This document shows positions 1 to 9,657 of a stretch of DNA of 64,000 nucleotides, in pieces; positions within the stretch are counted from its first letter, which is position 1, and each line of letters opens with the position of its first letter. Below the pieces are notes generated by a model. It ran no database searches and was not told the origin of the DNA. It saw only the letters and a list, made by a program, of their open reading frames with translations. The position numbers and the translations under genes were made by a program. Origin of the DNA: Blastomonas natatoria (GTDB lineage: Bacteria; Pseudomonadota; Alphaproteobacteria; Sphingomonadales; Sphingomonadaceae). The stretch is taken from positions 23,571 through 87,570 of the forward strand of contig NZ_QJJM01000017.1 of NCBI RefSeq assembly GCF_003201955.1, in the 5' to 3' direction.

Positions 1-189
1 GGCTGCAGCGCGACTGATGGTCTGGCTCTTGGTAAGCGCCGCGAAATCTTCCGACTCGCCGAGCGCAGCGCGCAGGGTCGCCACGCTGGTTTCAACTTCG
101 GCGAGCTGCTTTTCGTCGCGCGCGAGCGAAAAGAGCGCCGAGGCATAGCGCCCCGCCAGACTGGCCTGTATTCCGCCGGAAATGTCCAC
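1..189 (-). CDS. atpH: F1F0 ATP synthase subunit delta, N-terminal part (cut by window edge)
   Basis: This gene encodes the OSCP/delta subunit of the F1 stalk, which links the catalytic head to the membrane stator. Reading the minus strand from a GTG at 187-189 gives 63 codons with no stop, beginning (M)DISGGIQASLAGRYASALF. The A-G-R-Y-A-x-A-L-F pattern is the conserved start of the delta subunit N-terminal domain. No ATG is available in frame nearby, and a purine stretch (AAGGGA) sits upstream of the GTG, so GTG is the chosen start. The rest of the gene, and probably atpAGDC, lie beyond the left edge. The identification is by motif from a short fragment. Confidence 0.85.
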   Translation of the reverse strand, partial: MDISGGIQASLAGRYASALFSLARDEKQLAEVETSVATLRAALGESEDFAALTKSQTISRAAA

Positions 190-456
190 GCGAATGCTTT
201 CCCTTGCCGTTATGATAATGCGCCAGGCGCTTGGCAGGAGACACTGGCCTCCCTCACCTGTCGGCGCGGCGGTTAGCACTCATATTGCTGCATTGCAAGA
301 CAGGCGGCAAACATCGGTTCGGCAGGTGTCTTTCCCCAAAAATCAGGGGAATTCTTGAATTAACCTCAACGCGGTGTTTACCAAATTTTCGCACCATGCA
401 GGCAAGGAACAAGGTGAAATGCTCTTTTGGGGCCACGCCATGGAATCGCGCTGCAG
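190..456. promoter_or_regulatory. Divergent intergenic region, atpH / chemoreceptor
   Basis: These 267 bases separate atpH (minus) from a chemoreceptor gene (plus) and must hold both promoters. They are visibly more AT-rich around 300-420 than the flanking genes. A short dyad CCCC-N8-GGGG lies near 334-349. I see no convincing extra coding sequence and no strong sigma-70 match I would defend. Short frames here are better read as chance. Confidence 0.4.
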
Positions 457-2205
457 ATGCTGAAAATCAAAGACCTGCGATCCGAACTGCTGCGCAGTTT
501 TGCGGGTATGGGCGTCGACGCGAAGGTCCGTTTCGGTCTGACCGCGATGCTGTGCCTGCTTGCGCTGCTGGCTGTTTGCGCCATCGCCGTCGTCGGAATC
601 ACGCAATACACGACCAACCATCTAGTCACCGACCGCATTCAGCCCACGGTGCAGTTGCAGTCCATGACCGATGGATACCGCGAGAGCATGCGGATGGCGA
701 CCAGGGTGCGCTGGAAGCTGATCGAGCCAGATGATGCCTTGCTTATGCTCGACCGAATGGACCGATCGATCGAGAACGATTGGCAAAAGATCGAATCCGG
801 CGCCTTCAGCAAAGAATTCCCGAAGCGATTGGCCAAACTGAAGCGCGCAAGAGTTCCCGCCGACCGCGCTATCGCAACGCTGCGACAGCAGATTCGCGCC
901 TTCATCCAGCGAGGGCGTCGGGTGGACCCGCCCATTGCACTGCATCAACAGATCGATCCGCTTCTGGCGGAAAGCCAGGATGCGATGGATGAAATGCGCG
1001 GTATTGCGCGGACCACATTGATCTCGATGAATATCTTGCACATTGCCGGACTGGTGCTCTGCACCCTGTTGATGCTGGCTGGCGGCTTTTTCGTGCGCTG
1101 GTGCATCGGCTATGCGACGCGCGATCTGGTCATGCCGCTCATGGCTCTGGGCCAATATGCGTTGGCGGAAAACAATGGCAAAGTCGTAGTCCAGCAACTT
1201 GGCCTGCGCCGACGCGACGAGATAGGAGTCATCGCGAGAGCGATTCAGCGATCGCATGTCAAATCTGAACGCGCCCTCAAGGCCGAGCAGCAGCGCCGCC
1301 TGGCGGAATTGGAGCTTCAGCGCGAACAGCTAGAGCGACAGCAGGAGCGCAGCCGGCGCGCACAGCAGATCGATCTGCTGTTCGATACCTATGAAGCCCG
1401 CCTGTCTGCCATGTCGGAACGCCTGGCCCAGGCAGCCAATGCCATGCGCGAGGGTGTGGAACACATGAAGCACAATGCGGCGCAGGCGAAGGACTACAGC
1501 CATTACATGACCGATCACGCCCGGCAGGCCGCGCAGTCGATAAACGTCATCGAGCAGCATGGCAAAAGGCTGGTTCAAACCGGCGGCGAGGTCAGGGGTC
1601 TGGTGGCCGACAGCGGACGCAATATTCGCGATGCCTATTCAGCCAGCCGCACCAGCCGCGAAACGGCTGATCAGCTCGAGGCGCTTGCCGGAGAGATTTC
1701 CGGGATCGTCTCGCTGATCACGCATATCGCCAAGCAGACGAACCTGCTGGCGCTCAATGCCACTATCGAGGCTGCCCGCGCGGGCGAGGCGGGCAGGGGC
1801 TTTGCCGTCGTCGCACAGGAAGTGAAGAACCTGGCGTCTCAAACGCAGCACGCTGCCGGTTCGGTGGAAGAGCGGCTCAGTCGCATTGCCCTGATGACGC
1901 GCGAAGTATCGGGGGCGATCGTGACCGTCGATGGTCATGTCGACATGATCCGGCACAATGCCGACCTGATCGATCACGCGGTTGGCGATCAGGAGGCGGC
2001 CAGTGCCGACATTCAGCATGTGATCGATTTCATGCTCGACATCGGACAATCAGTCATCGCCCAGATGAAGGAGCTGACCGACAAGTCCTCTCGGGCCAAT
2101 GTCTCCGCTGAAGAACTGGGCCAGACAGCAGAAGATGTCGCACGGCAGTCGCAGGAACTGCGCGAACAGATGCGTGAGCTGGCCCAGGCGATTCGCGCCG
2201 CGTGA
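457..2205 (+). CDS. Transmembrane methyl-accepting chemotaxis protein
   Basis: This is a sensory transducer that passes a periplasmic signal to a CheA/CheW complex. The 582-residue protein has TM1 at about 28-48, a periplasmic helical sensor of about 140 residues, TM2 at about 190-214, a HAMP-like linker at 216-270 and a long cytoplasmic coiled coil. The signalling hairpin tip carries the classical [20 protein letters not shown], followed by RGFAVVA. The ATG at 457 is preferred to an upstream in-frame TTG (427) because it puts a short basic cytoplasmic N-terminus before TM1. No che genes lie beside it, so it looks like an orphan receptor. The ligand cannot be inferred; the sensor domain is short and looks like a four-helix-bundle type. 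Confidence 0.9.
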   Translation: MLKIKDLRSELLRSFAGMGVDAKVRFGLTAMLCLLALLAVCAIAVVGITQYTTNHLVTDRIQPTVQLQSMTDGYRESMRMATRVRWKLIEPDDALLMLDRMDRSIENDWQKIESGAFSKEFPKRLAKLKRARVPADRAIATLRQQIRAFIQRGRRVDPPIALHQQIDPLLAESQDAMDEMRGIARTTLISMNILHIAGLVLCTLLMLAGGFFVRWCIGYATRDLVMPLMALGQYALAENNGKVVVQQLGLRRRDEIGVIARAIQRSHVKSERALKAEQQRRLAELELQREQLERQQERSRRAQQIDLLFDTYEARLSAMSERLAQAANAMREGVEHMKHNAAQAKDYSHYMTDHARQAAQSINVIEQHGKRLVQTGGEVRGLVADSGRNIRDAYSASRTSRETADQLEALAGEISGIVSLITHIAKQTNLLALNATIEAARAGEAGRGFAVVAQEVKNLASQTQHAAGSVEERLSRIALMTREVSGAIVTVDGHVDMIRHNADLIDHAVGDQEAASADIQHVIDFMLDIGQSVIAQMKELTDKSSRANVSAEELGQTAEDVARQSQELREQMRELAQAIRAA

Positions 2206-2302
2206 GGGAAATGTTTTGACCGCATGATGCGGGACGCGGCGCTTGTCGTTTCGCGCTATCCGGGCCACATCCTCCAGCGGGAGACGCCCATTGCCTGAGC
2301 CA

Positions 2303-3346
2303 ATGCCAATCAGCCGACAAGTGCCGGAGATAGACGAGGATAGCGCCTGGGCCGCCGTGCTGCGCCGTGACCGCAGTTTCGACGGACGTTTCGTGACCGG
2401 TGTGCTCAGCACCGGCATCTATTGCCGCCCCTCCTGCGCCGCACGACACCCTGCGCGTGCGAATGTCCGCTTCTTCGCCGATGGCGCCGCCGCCAGAACC
2501 GCAGGTCTGCGTGCGTGCAAGCGATGCCTGCCCGACGACGTTGCGCGCGACGAGATGGCTGTACTTGCCGCGATCCGGGCGATCCGGACGAGCGAGGAAC
2601 CTCTGGCCCTGGCTGCGCTGGCTGCGGCGTGCGGCTATTCGTCCGCGCATTTCCAGCGCATCTTCACCCGGCATACCGGTCTGTCGCCCAGCGCTTATGC
2701 GCGCGCACTGCGCAACGACCGCGCGCGCGATGCCCTGAGTACGAGCGAGCGGGTGGTCGATGCGATCTATGACGCAGGATTCAGCGCGCCCTCGCGCTTT
2801 TACGATGCCATGAAAGGGCGGATGGGGATGGAAGCAAGTGCCTGGCAGAGGGGTGGGCAGGGCGTGGTCATCCACTGGACCCAGGCCGAGACATCTCTGG
2901 GTCGGATGCTGGTGGCCTGGACCGAAAGGGGGGTATGCCGCCTTTCGTTCGACGAAGGTGAAGCGGCGCTGGCGTCCCGTTTTCCCGCTGCGGTTCTGCG
3001 AGGTGCGGAAGAGGAAGCGGCGCAGTTCGTTGCTGCCATCGTGGCGGAGGTGGAAAGCCCCCGCACGGGCGCGGATATCCCGCTGGATGTGCGAGGAACA
3101 GCATTTCAGGAGGCGGTGTGGAAAGCGCTATCCGACATTCCGCCTGGCGAGACGCGCAGCTATGCGCAGATTGCTGCCCAAATTGACAAACCGGCAGCGG
3201 TCCGTGCCGTCGGAACCGCCTGTGGAGCGAACCCGGTCGCGGTGCTCATTCCCTGCCACCGTGCGCTCCGCACCGACGGCACCCTGGGCGGCTATGCCTA
3301 TGGTCTTGGCATAAAGACCGAATTGCTCAAGCGCGAGGGGCAGTGA
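2303..3346 (+). CDS. ada: Ada: bifunctional DNA methyl-damage repair protein and transcription activator
   Basis: Ada accepts methyl groups from DNA phosphotriesters and from O6-methylguanine, and becomes a transcription activator once methylated. All three parts are visible in 347 residues: an N-terminal zinc-cysteine domain (CRPSC ... CKRC, residues about 38-77), an AraC-type helix-turn-helix (about 85-170, including SSAHFQRIFTRHTGLSP), and the C-terminal methyltransferase domain with IPCHRAL as the acceptor site. The start at ATG 2303 is chosen over an upstream in-frame TTG (2243), which would add an atypical basic extension. It ends 10 bases before the convergent protease gene. Autoregulation is expected from the family; I did not recognise an ada box. 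Confidence 0.95.
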   Translation: MPISRQVPEIDEDSAWAAVLRRDRSFDGRFVTGVLSTGIYCRPSCAARHPARANVRFFADGAAARTAGLRACKRCLPDDVARDEMAVLAAIRAIRTSEEPLALAALAAACGYSSAHFQRIFTRHTGLSPSAYARALRNDRARDALSTSERVVDAIYDAGFSAPSRFYDAMKGRMGMEASAWQRGGQGVVIHWTQAETSLGRMLVAWTERGVCRLSFDEGEAALASRFPAAVLRGAEEEAAQFVAAIVAEVESPRTGADIPLDVRGTAFQEAVWKALSDIPPGETRSYAQIAAQIDKPAAVRAVGTACGANPVAVLIPCHRALRTDGTLGGYAYGLGIKTELLKREGQ

Positions 3347-3355
3347 CCGCGAGGC

Positions 3356-4909
3356 TCAGCTCTTGGGCTTCGCTGTCGGCTTGAGCGTGCAGCTGTAGGT
3401 CAGCACTTCGTTGGGCTGCGCCGGGAGAGCCTGACGCAGCGCCTTCTGCATGTCCTCGAGCTCGGCCATCCGGTCGGGCTCCGTGGTGCAGCTCTTGTCC
3501 GTATAGCGTGCGCGGATCTTGCGGGCATTGTTCATCGCTTCGAGCCCAAGCTGGAAATTCTCGGTGCGAAACTCGCGCGTTTCCGGATTGAACTGGTTGA
3601 TCGCGACCAGCTGATCCTCGTTGCGCACGAACACGCGCGTCCAGCCATCGATATCCTGGCCATATTGGGTGCGATCGTTGATACAGCCGCCGGCGGCCCA
3701 TCCAATCTCCACCGGCTCGGTTCTGGATGAGGTAATCTTGCTGCGGTCGGGTACGATGCGGCAGACATAGGTTCCATCGCTGCTGCCCGCCAGCTTGTCC
3801 TTGTCGCCAAGTTCCTTCTTCACCATGGCCAGCGCGATATCTTCCGCCTGGTTGAAGCCCGGGCGCAGGACGAAGATCAGCACCGCCGCCAGCGTCAGTG
3901 TTCCGGTTACCCCAGCGGCAATCTTGCGCCGGTCCGGATCGCCCCGATCGTGGAGCACCCAGGTGGCGCCAGCGGCCATCCCTGCCAGCACCAGACACAG
4001 TGCAGCGAAGGCGATATGGTTCTCGCGCGCACTGATGACCGCATGCTCGGCATCGCGGAGCGCCCGCTCCTCGATATCGCGCCGCTCGGCCTTCTCACTA
4101 AGGGCCTTTTCGCGTGCATCTTCTGCCGCCTGTGCAGATCGGGCTCGCTCCTCGGCCGACAGCTCGGCGACGGAACGGCAGGGTGAATCGGCGATCTGGA
4201 AATCGACCTTTGCCGAACGCAGAAAACTGAAGAGTTCGCGGTTGGATACGGCAAAGCCATATTCGGCGTCATTGCCATCGGAGAGCGAGCCGAAGCTGTT
4301 GACCCCGGCAACCCTGCCGCACAAATCGACCAGCGGGCCGCCGCTATTGCCCTTGGCCAGCGCAGCAGTGTGAAGGATTGTGTCGAAATCCCGCGTTGTC
4401 CGGCCACCGGAAATCACGCCCGGCGTCTTGACGGGGGCCATGGGCGCAACGGTCTCGCGCGCATCCAGTCCCTGGGCCCGATCAACAGCAGCGGGATAGC
4501 CGATCGCCATTACCGATGCCCCATCGTCCAGAGGTGTCACCAGCAGCGCAAGGCTTGGCAGGCGACCCTTTTCGACCTGGATCATGGCCAGATCATTGCG
4601 CGGCGAGATGGCAACCAGCTTGCCACCATAAGTGGTCATGCCCTCCGACGGGATGATGCCGATGCGAATGCTGGTATCCTCGCGCATCGGGGCGACCAGA
4701 TGGGCGTTGGTGATAATCTTGTCCGGTGCGACGGCAAAGCCGCTGCCATGGCCGACATAGAAGGTTTCGCCATCCTCTTCCGCAACCAGCACCACGCGCA
4801 CCACCGATCGGCTGGCGGCTTGTATATCGGCGGGATCGGCGGCGAGCGGCGTGGCGACTAGCGTCGCGCACGCGGCGATCAGCAGGGCAAAAAAGCGCAT
4901 CGGGTTCAT
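3356..4909 (-). CDS. Trypsin-like serine protease with two C-terminal-half membrane segments
   Basis: This 517-residue protein has an N-terminal signal sequence (about 1-24) followed by a chymotrypsin-fold protease domain of the S1C/HtrA-like kind. The probable triad is His70 (TNAHLV), Asp106 (RNDLAM) and Ser189 (KGNSGGPLV). A charged coiled coil follows at about 250-295, then two hydrophobic segments at about 299-319 and 330-349, then a C-terminal domain of about 165 residues with several cysteines. No PDZ domain is evident, unlike DegP. The layout suggests a periplasmic protease tethered to the inner membrane by a helical hairpin. It is convergent with ada and 24 bases downstream of priA. 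The substrate and the function of the C-terminal domain are unknown. Confidence 0.8.
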   Translation of the reverse strand: MNPMRFFALLIAACATLVATPLAADPADIQAASRSVVRVVLVAEEDGETFYVGHGSGFAVAPDKIITNAHLVAPMREDTSIRIGIIPSEGMTTYGGKLVAISPRNDLAMIQVEKGRLPSLALLVTPLDDGASVMAIGYPAAVDRAQGLDARETVAPMAPVKTPGVISGGRTTRDFDTILHTAALAKGNSGGPLVDLCGRVAGVNSFGSLSDGNDAEYGFAVSNRELFSFLRSAKVDFQIADSPCRSVAELSAEERARSAQAAEDAREKALSEKAERRDIEERALRDAEHAVISARENHIAFAALCLVLAGMAAGATWVLHDRGDPDRRKIAAGVTGTLTLAAVLIFVLRPGFNQAEDIALAMVKKELGDKDKLAGSSDGTYVCRIVPDRSKITSSRTEPVEIGWAAGGCINDRTQYGQDIDGWTRVFVRNEDQLVAINQFNPETREFRTENFQLGLEAMNNARKIRARYTDKSCTTEPDRMAELEDMQKALRQALPAQPNEVLTYSCTLKPTAKPKS

Positions 4910-4933
4910 GAGGCGCAGTTCATAGCGCTGCCG

Positions 4934-7099
4934 TCAGACAAAGCTATAGGGATCGACATCGACCGCCACGCGCACGCCCGGCGCCCAGCGCATCGGTTGC
5001 AGCCATTCGCGGATGATCCGCTGCATCTCGACATTGCGCCGGGCATGGACGAGCAGGCGGTAGCGATGCCGTCCCCGCAGCAGCGACAAGGGCGCCGGCG
5101 CTGGTCCGTAGACCGCGAAGCCATCATGTTCGGGCGCGACGGCACCTGCCTGGCGCGCTGCCTCGTGCGCCTCGGCATGATCCTCGGATGAGATGATGAT
5201 CGCCGCGAGCCTGCCGAAGGGCGGTACATTCGCATCGCGCCGCGCCTGGGTTTCGGCCGCGTAAAAGGCCTCGCGGTCGCCCTGGACAAGCGCATCGATC
5301 ACCGGCGCGTCGGGATGGCGCGTCTGGATGAACACCTCGCCCGGCTTGGCGGCGCGGCCCGCGCGGCCCGCGACCTGCGCGATCTGCTGGAAGGTCCGTT
5401 CGCCCGCACGCAGATCGCCGCCTTCCAGGCCGATATCGGCGTCGATCACGCCTACGAGCGTCAGGTCGGGGAAATGATACCCCTTGGTGACCAGTTGGGT
5501 ACCGATGATGACATCAATGGCCTTGGCCTCGACCTGCGCAACGAATTCTGCCGCCTTTTCAGGTGACCAGATGGTATCCGACGTCACGATGGCGCGCCGG
5601 GCTGTCGGCAGGAGCGCGGCAACTTCATCGGCAATCCGCTCGACGCCGGGGCCGCAGGCGACAAGGCAATCGGTCTCGCCGCACTCGGGGCAGGCGCTGG
5701 GCGAGGGCTCGGCGTGACCGCAATGATGACAGGCGAGCCGCCCGGACAGCCGGTGATCGACCATCCAGGCGCTGCAATTGGGACATTTGAAGCGATGCCC
5801 GCAATGGCGGCACAGCGTCAGCGGCGCATATCCTCGACGGTTGAGAAACAGCAGCGACTGCTCGCCCCGCGCCAGCCGTTCCTGCATCGCGGCGAGCAGC
5901 GGGGGCGCAATCCACTGGTTGCGCGGCGGGGCATCTTGCGTGAGGTCGATCAGGCTGATGCGAGGTAACTGCGCACCGCCATAGCGGTGCGTGAGGATGA
6001 GCGGCTCGTAACGCCCCGCCTCGGCCATCACCCGGCTCTCCAGTGCCGGCGTGGCACTCGACAGAACGACGGGACAGCCCTCGAACCGCCCGCGCATCAC
6101 CGCGACATCGCGCGCATTGTAGCGAACGCCGTCCTCCTGCTTGAAGCTGGTCTCGTGTGCCTCGTCGACGATGATCACGCCAAGATTGGCATAGGGCAGG
6201 AACAGGGCCGACCGCGCGCCGACAATGATTTTCGCGTCGCCGCTGATGATCGCATTCCAGGCGCGCCGCCGCTCGGTTTGCTTCAGGCCCGAATGCCACG
6301 GCACCGGCGCTGCGCCGAAGCGCGCCTCGATGCGGGTGAGGAACGGCTGGGTAAGTGCGATTTCGGGCAGCAGCAGAAGGGTCTGCTTGCCCTGTCGCAG
6401 CGCTTCGGCGACGGCTTCGAAATACACTTCGGTCTTGCCCGATCCGGTGACGCCGTCGAGCAGGAACGGTACGGGTTCGGCCCTGCGAACTGCTTCGGCG
6501 AGCCGGTCGGCGGCTTCCTGCTGCTCCTGGTTGAGTGAGGGGGTGATATGATCGGGATCGGGGCGCGGCCAGGGACGGTCAATCGGGACTTCGACTGCTT
6601 CGAACGCGCCCGAGCTCACCAGTGACCGGATGACCCCTTCGGACACGCCCGCGATCGCGGCAAGCTCGCGCACCGTGGCCTGCTCGCCACCCAGCCTGTC
6701 ATAGACCTGCTGACGCTGCGGGGTCATCCGGGCAGGGGGCTCCCCGGTCAGCCGATATTCGGTGATCGACCGCCCAGGCCCGAACAACGAGCCGCTGGGC
6801 AGGGCCATGCGCGCGACGGCTGCAGGACTCGCGAGATAATAATCCGCCGTCCACTCGATCAGTCGGCGCAGCGGCTGCGACAGCGGCGGCATGTCGTATT
6901 TCGCCGCGACGGGACGCAGCCGGCTCGCCTCGATCTCTGCAGCGCCGAAAGCGCCCGCATCCCAAACAATACCGTCTATGCGGCGCGGGCCGAGCGGCAC
7001 CTGAGCCACGCTGCCCACGGGCAGGTCCATGCCGGCGGGCACGCTGTAATCGAACGGGCCAACCGCCGAGTTGAACAGGAGGACACGGACGCGAGTCAT
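4934..7099 (-). CDS. priA: Primosomal protein N', replication restart helicase
   Basis: PriA recognises abandoned replication forks and reloads the replisome; it is a 3'-5' superfamily 2 helicase. The 721-residue product has the N-terminal DNA-binding domain, a Walker A motif (GVTGSGKTE) near 215-225, a DEAH box (VDEAHE), and the diagnostic insertion of paired zinc-binding cysteines (CRHCGHRFKCPNC ... CHHCGH ... CPECGE) around 430-475, followed by the second helicase lobe. The length matches the family (about 730). The ATG start at 7099 lies 46 bases downstream of the era stop on the same strand, so readthrough from the lepB-rnc-era unit is possible. Confidence 0.96.
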   Translation of the reverse strand: MTRVRVLLFNSAVGPFDYSVPAGMDLPVGSVAQVPLGPRRIDGIVWDAGAFGAAEIEASRLRPVAAKYDMPPLSQPLRRLIEWTADYYLASPAAVARMALPSGSLFGPGRSITEYRLTGEPPARMTPQRQQVYDRLGGEQATVRELAAIAGVSEGVIRSLVSSGAFEAVEVPIDRPWPRPDPDHITPSLNQEQQEAADRLAEAVRRAEPVPFLLDGVTGSGKTEVYFEAVAEALRQGKQTLLLLPEIALTQPFLTRIEARFGAAPVPWHSGLKQTERRRAWNAIISGDAKIIVGARSALFLPYANLGVIIVDEAHETSFKQEDGVRYNARDVAVMRGRFEGCPVVLSSATPALESRVMAEAGRYEPLILTHRYGGAQLPRISLIDLTQDAPPRNQWIAPPLLAAMQERLARGEQSLLFLNRRGYAPLTLCRHCGHRFKCPNCSAWMVDHRLSGRLACHHCGHAEPSPSACPECGETDCLVACGPGVERIADEVAALLPTARRAIVTSDTIWSPEKAAEFVAQVEAKAIDVIIGTQLVTKGYHFPDLTLVGVIDADIGLEGGDLRAGERTFQQIAQVAGRAGRAAKPGEVFIQTRHPDAPVIDALVQGDREAFYAAETQARRDANVPPFGRLAAIIISSEDHAEAHEAARQAGAVAPEHDGFAVYGPAPAPLSLLRGRHRYRLLVHARRNVEMQRIIREWLQPMRWAPGVRVAVDVDPYSFV

Positions 7100-7145
7100 G
7101 GTGCCATCCCAGATAGGGAGTGCAGTCGTGAACGTATAGCTTTGG

Positions 7146-8054
7146 TTACTTCACCCAGCCCAGGCCGATCGTCTCGTATATCTCACGATCCTCGTCCCAG
7201 CCTTCCTGCACCTTCACATGCAGGAACAGATGGACGTTGACGCCGAGCACGCGCGACAACTCGGCGCGCGCCTTTTCGCCTATCTCCTTGATCCGCGCGC
7301 CGCCCTTGCCCAGCACGATCGCGCGCTGGGTATCGCGGGCGACGAGGATCTGCTGGTGGATCTCGATCGAGCCGTCCTTGCGGGTGATGTACTTTTCGGG
7401 AACGACTGCGCTGGCATAAGGCAGTTCGGCATGGAGCTGGTTGAACAGCTGCTCGCGGGTGATTTCGGTGGCGAGGAGCCGCTCGCTGGCGTCGGAAACC
7501 TGATCCTCGGGGAAATGCCACTGGCCCTCAGGCATCGCAGCGGCAAGCCAGGCCTTGAGTTCCTCGACGCCGTCGCCGGTCAGCGCGCTGATGAAGAACA
7601 CCTCGTCGAACCCGCCTGAGGCGTGCAGATGCTGCGCCTGGACGAGCAGCTTGTCCTTGGCAGCGATATCGACCTTGTTGAGCACCAGGATCTTGCGCTC
7701 GGGCCGCATCGCGACCTGTTCGACCAGCCGTTCCAACCGGTCGGAGCGCTTGGCCTTGGCATCGACGACCAGCGCGATCACGTCCGCGCCGTCCGATCCC
7801 TCCCAGGCGGCATTGACCATGGCGCGGTCGAAGCGGCGATCGGGATCGAATATGCCGGGGGTATCGACCAGCATGATCTGCGCCGGGCCCGCCAGCGCGA
7901 TGCCGAGCAATCGGGTGCGCGTAGTCTGCGCCTTGGGGCTGGTGATCGCGACCTTCTGCCCGACCAGCTGGTTGACCAGTGTGGACTTGCCCGCATTCGG
8001 CGCGCCGATCACGGCAACGAGGCCGCAGCGGGTGGGGTTGGTATCTTCGCTCAT
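7146..8054 (-). CDS. era: GTPase Era, 30S ribosome assembly factor
   Basis: Era binds the 3' end of 16S rRNA and checks 30S subunit maturation. The 302-residue protein has the GTPase motifs G1 (GAPNAGKST), G3 (DTPG) and G4 (NKVD) in the first 170 residues, and a C-terminal KH domain with a GKGG signature (VLGKGGARIKEIG). The length equals the family norm. Its start overlaps the rnc stop by 4 bases (8051-8054), which indicates translational coupling. It is the last gene of lepB-rnc-era, a conserved arrangement in proteobacteria that groups envelope secretion, RNA processing and ribosome assembly. Confidence 0.97.
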   Translation of the reverse strand: MSEDTNPTRCGLVAVIGAPNAGKSTLVNQLVGQKVAITSPKAQTTRTRLLGIALAGPAQIMLVDTPGIFDPDRRFDRAMVNAAWEGSDGADVIALVVDAKAKRSDRLERLVEQVAMRPERKILVLNKVDIAAKDKLLVQAQHLHASGGFDEVFFISALTGDGVEELKAWLAAAMPEGQWHFPEDQVSDASERLLATEITREQLFNQLHAELPYASAVVPEKYITRKDGSIEIHQQILVARDTQRAIVLGKGGARIKEIGEKARAELSRVLGVNVHLFLHVKVQEGWDEDREIYETIGLGWVK

Positions 8055-8725
8055 CGTCCATGCTCCGCGAGAAACTGTTTTGCGGCCAGCGTTTCGGCCT
8101 CCTGCTTGCTGGTTCCGGTCGCCTCGGCGCTGCCCAGCCCCTTGATCTCGACCTGCACGGTAAAGCGCAGATCATGGTCGGGCCCGGATTTGCGCAACAA
8201 GGTATAGACAGGGGTCTTGCGGTTGCGCGCGGCGGCCCATTCCTGCAGTTCGGACTTGGGGTGCCGCGGGGCTTCGCTGATCGCGCCGATCCGGTCGGCC
8301 CAGTGCCTTTCGATAAAGGCGCGGGCTGCATCAAGGCCGCCATCGACATAGAGCGCCCCGATCAGCGCCTCGACGACATCGCCAAGGATATTGGTGCTGC
8401 CAGCGCCGCCGTCATCTCGTGCCTGCTTGCCCAACCGGATCAGCGGGCCAAGCTTGCACGTGCGCGCGATCTCGGCGCAGCTCTCGCGCGAAACGAGTCG
8501 GTTGAGAAAGGCCGACATCTGGCCCTCCGCCGCCTTGGGGAAGCGCGTGTAGAGCAGTTCCGCGATCACCATGCCCAGCACCCGATCTCCCAGAAACTCC
8601 AGGCGCTGATAATCCGGCGAGATGCCGGTGCTGCCATGGGTCAGTGCCTGGAAGAACAGGGCAGGGTTGCGCGGCTGATGATCGATGATGGGAAGCAGCG
8701 CAACAAGATCAGGCTCGGCGCTCAA
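8051..8725 (-). CDS. rnc: Ribonuclease III
   Basis: RNase III is a double-strand-specific endoribonuclease that processes rRNA precursors and structured mRNAs. The 224-residue product has the signature RLEFLGDRVLG (about 42-52), the second acidic catalytic segment (GDVVEALIGALYVDGG), and a C-terminal dsRNA-binding domain ending in KQEAETLAAKQFL. It overlaps both neighbours by 4 bases (lepB stop at 8722, era start at 8054), so all three genes are translationally coupled. Start and length agree with the family. Confidence 0.97.
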   Translation of the reverse strand: MSAEPDLVALLPIIDHQPRNPALFFQALTHGSTGISPDYQRLEFLGDRVLGMVIAELLYTRFPKAAEGQMSAFLNRLVSRESCAEIARTCKLGPLIRLGKQARDDGGAGSTNILGDVVEALIGALYVDGGLDAARAFIERHWADRIGAISEAPRHPKSELQEWAAARNRKTPVYTLLRKSGPDHDLRFTVQVEIKGLGSAEATGTSKQEAETLAAKQFLAEHGR

Positions 8726-9534
8726 AAGCCTTCCCCGATCCGGTCCCAGCGCGCGGCCGTGAACCAGGTCCAGGGCAGGAACCAGCTGGCCGAACCATCG
8801 GTCGAGAAAACCGTAACGAGCGCACGACCGACAAGATATTCCTGCGGCACGATGCCGATGCCCTGGCCTTCGACGGCGGGGAAGCGGCTGTCGAGGCTGT
8901 TGTCGCGATTGTCGCCCATCAGGAACATGTGCCCCTCGGGCACGATGATCGCCTCGGTGGTGTCGCGCGGCGCGTCGATCAGGTCGAGCACGTAATAGCT
9001 TCTGCCGTTAGGCAGCGTTTCCCGGTAGCGCGGATAGCTGCACACTGCAGTACCATCGGACTTAGGCACCTCGAAGCTGCGGTCATAGCAGCGGGTGTTG
9101 GGCGAAACGGGTATCACGAAATCCGCCACGCGCTGCTTGGTAATCGGCTTGCCGTTCAGCCACACGACGCCGTCGCGCATCTGGATGGTATCGCCCGGCA
9201 GACCGATGACCCGCTTGATATAGTCGGAGCTCGCTCCGGGAGGTGCCTTGAATACCACGACATCGCCACGCTCTGGCTGGCTGGCCAGGATGCGCCCGGG
9301 GATCAGCGGCAGGTTGAACGGCAGGCTGTAGCGCGAATAGCCATAGGACCATTTTGACACGAGCAGATAGTCACCGACCACCAGTCGCGGCTGCATCGAT
9401 TCCGACGGGATGTTGAACGGAGAGACGATGAAGCTGCGCAGGATGAAGAAGAAGATCGCGAGCTTCACCAGAAACTGCAGAAAATCGGCCGTTTCCGACT
9501 TGGGCGTGGGCGATGTTGCAGCGGTTTCGGTCAT
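8722..9534 (-). CDS. lepB: Signal peptidase I
   Basis: LepB cleaves signal peptides from exported proteins at the outer face of the inner membrane. The 270-residue protein has one N-terminal membrane segment (about 18-38) followed directly by the nucleophile motif NIPSESM (Ser46) and the general-base lysine in YIKRVIGLPGD. The GDNRDNSLDSR box is present near residue 215. The start at 9534 is chosen because it gives the usual short cytoplasmic N-terminus; the frame stays open for 77 codons further upstream, but those residues look like translated spacer. It is the first gene of the coupled lepB-rnc-era operon and is divergent from pgi. Confidence 0.95.
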   Translation of the reverse strand: MTETAATSPTPKSETADFLQFLVKLAIFFFILRSFIVSPFNIPSESMQPRLVVGDYLLVSKWSYGYSRYSLPFNLPLIPGRILASQPERGDVVVFKAPPGASSDYIKRVIGLPGDTIQMRDGVVWLNGKPITKQRVADFVIPVSPNTRCYDRSFEVPKSDGTAVCSYPRYRETLPNGRSYYVLDLIDAPRDTTEAIIVPEGHMFLMGDNRDNSLDSRFPAVEGQGIGIVPQEYLVGRALVTVFSTDGSASWFLPWTWFTAARWDRIGEGF

Positions 9535-9657
9535 TTTTCCCCTTTGATGACCCGGCAATCCGGCGTCAAGCCCCATCGCGCGGCGGCAAAGCCTCTCGCC
9601 AAGCACAGGATGGGCCGCTAAACCGCCGCCAGGCTCGTTCAGCATGAAAGGTTCACG

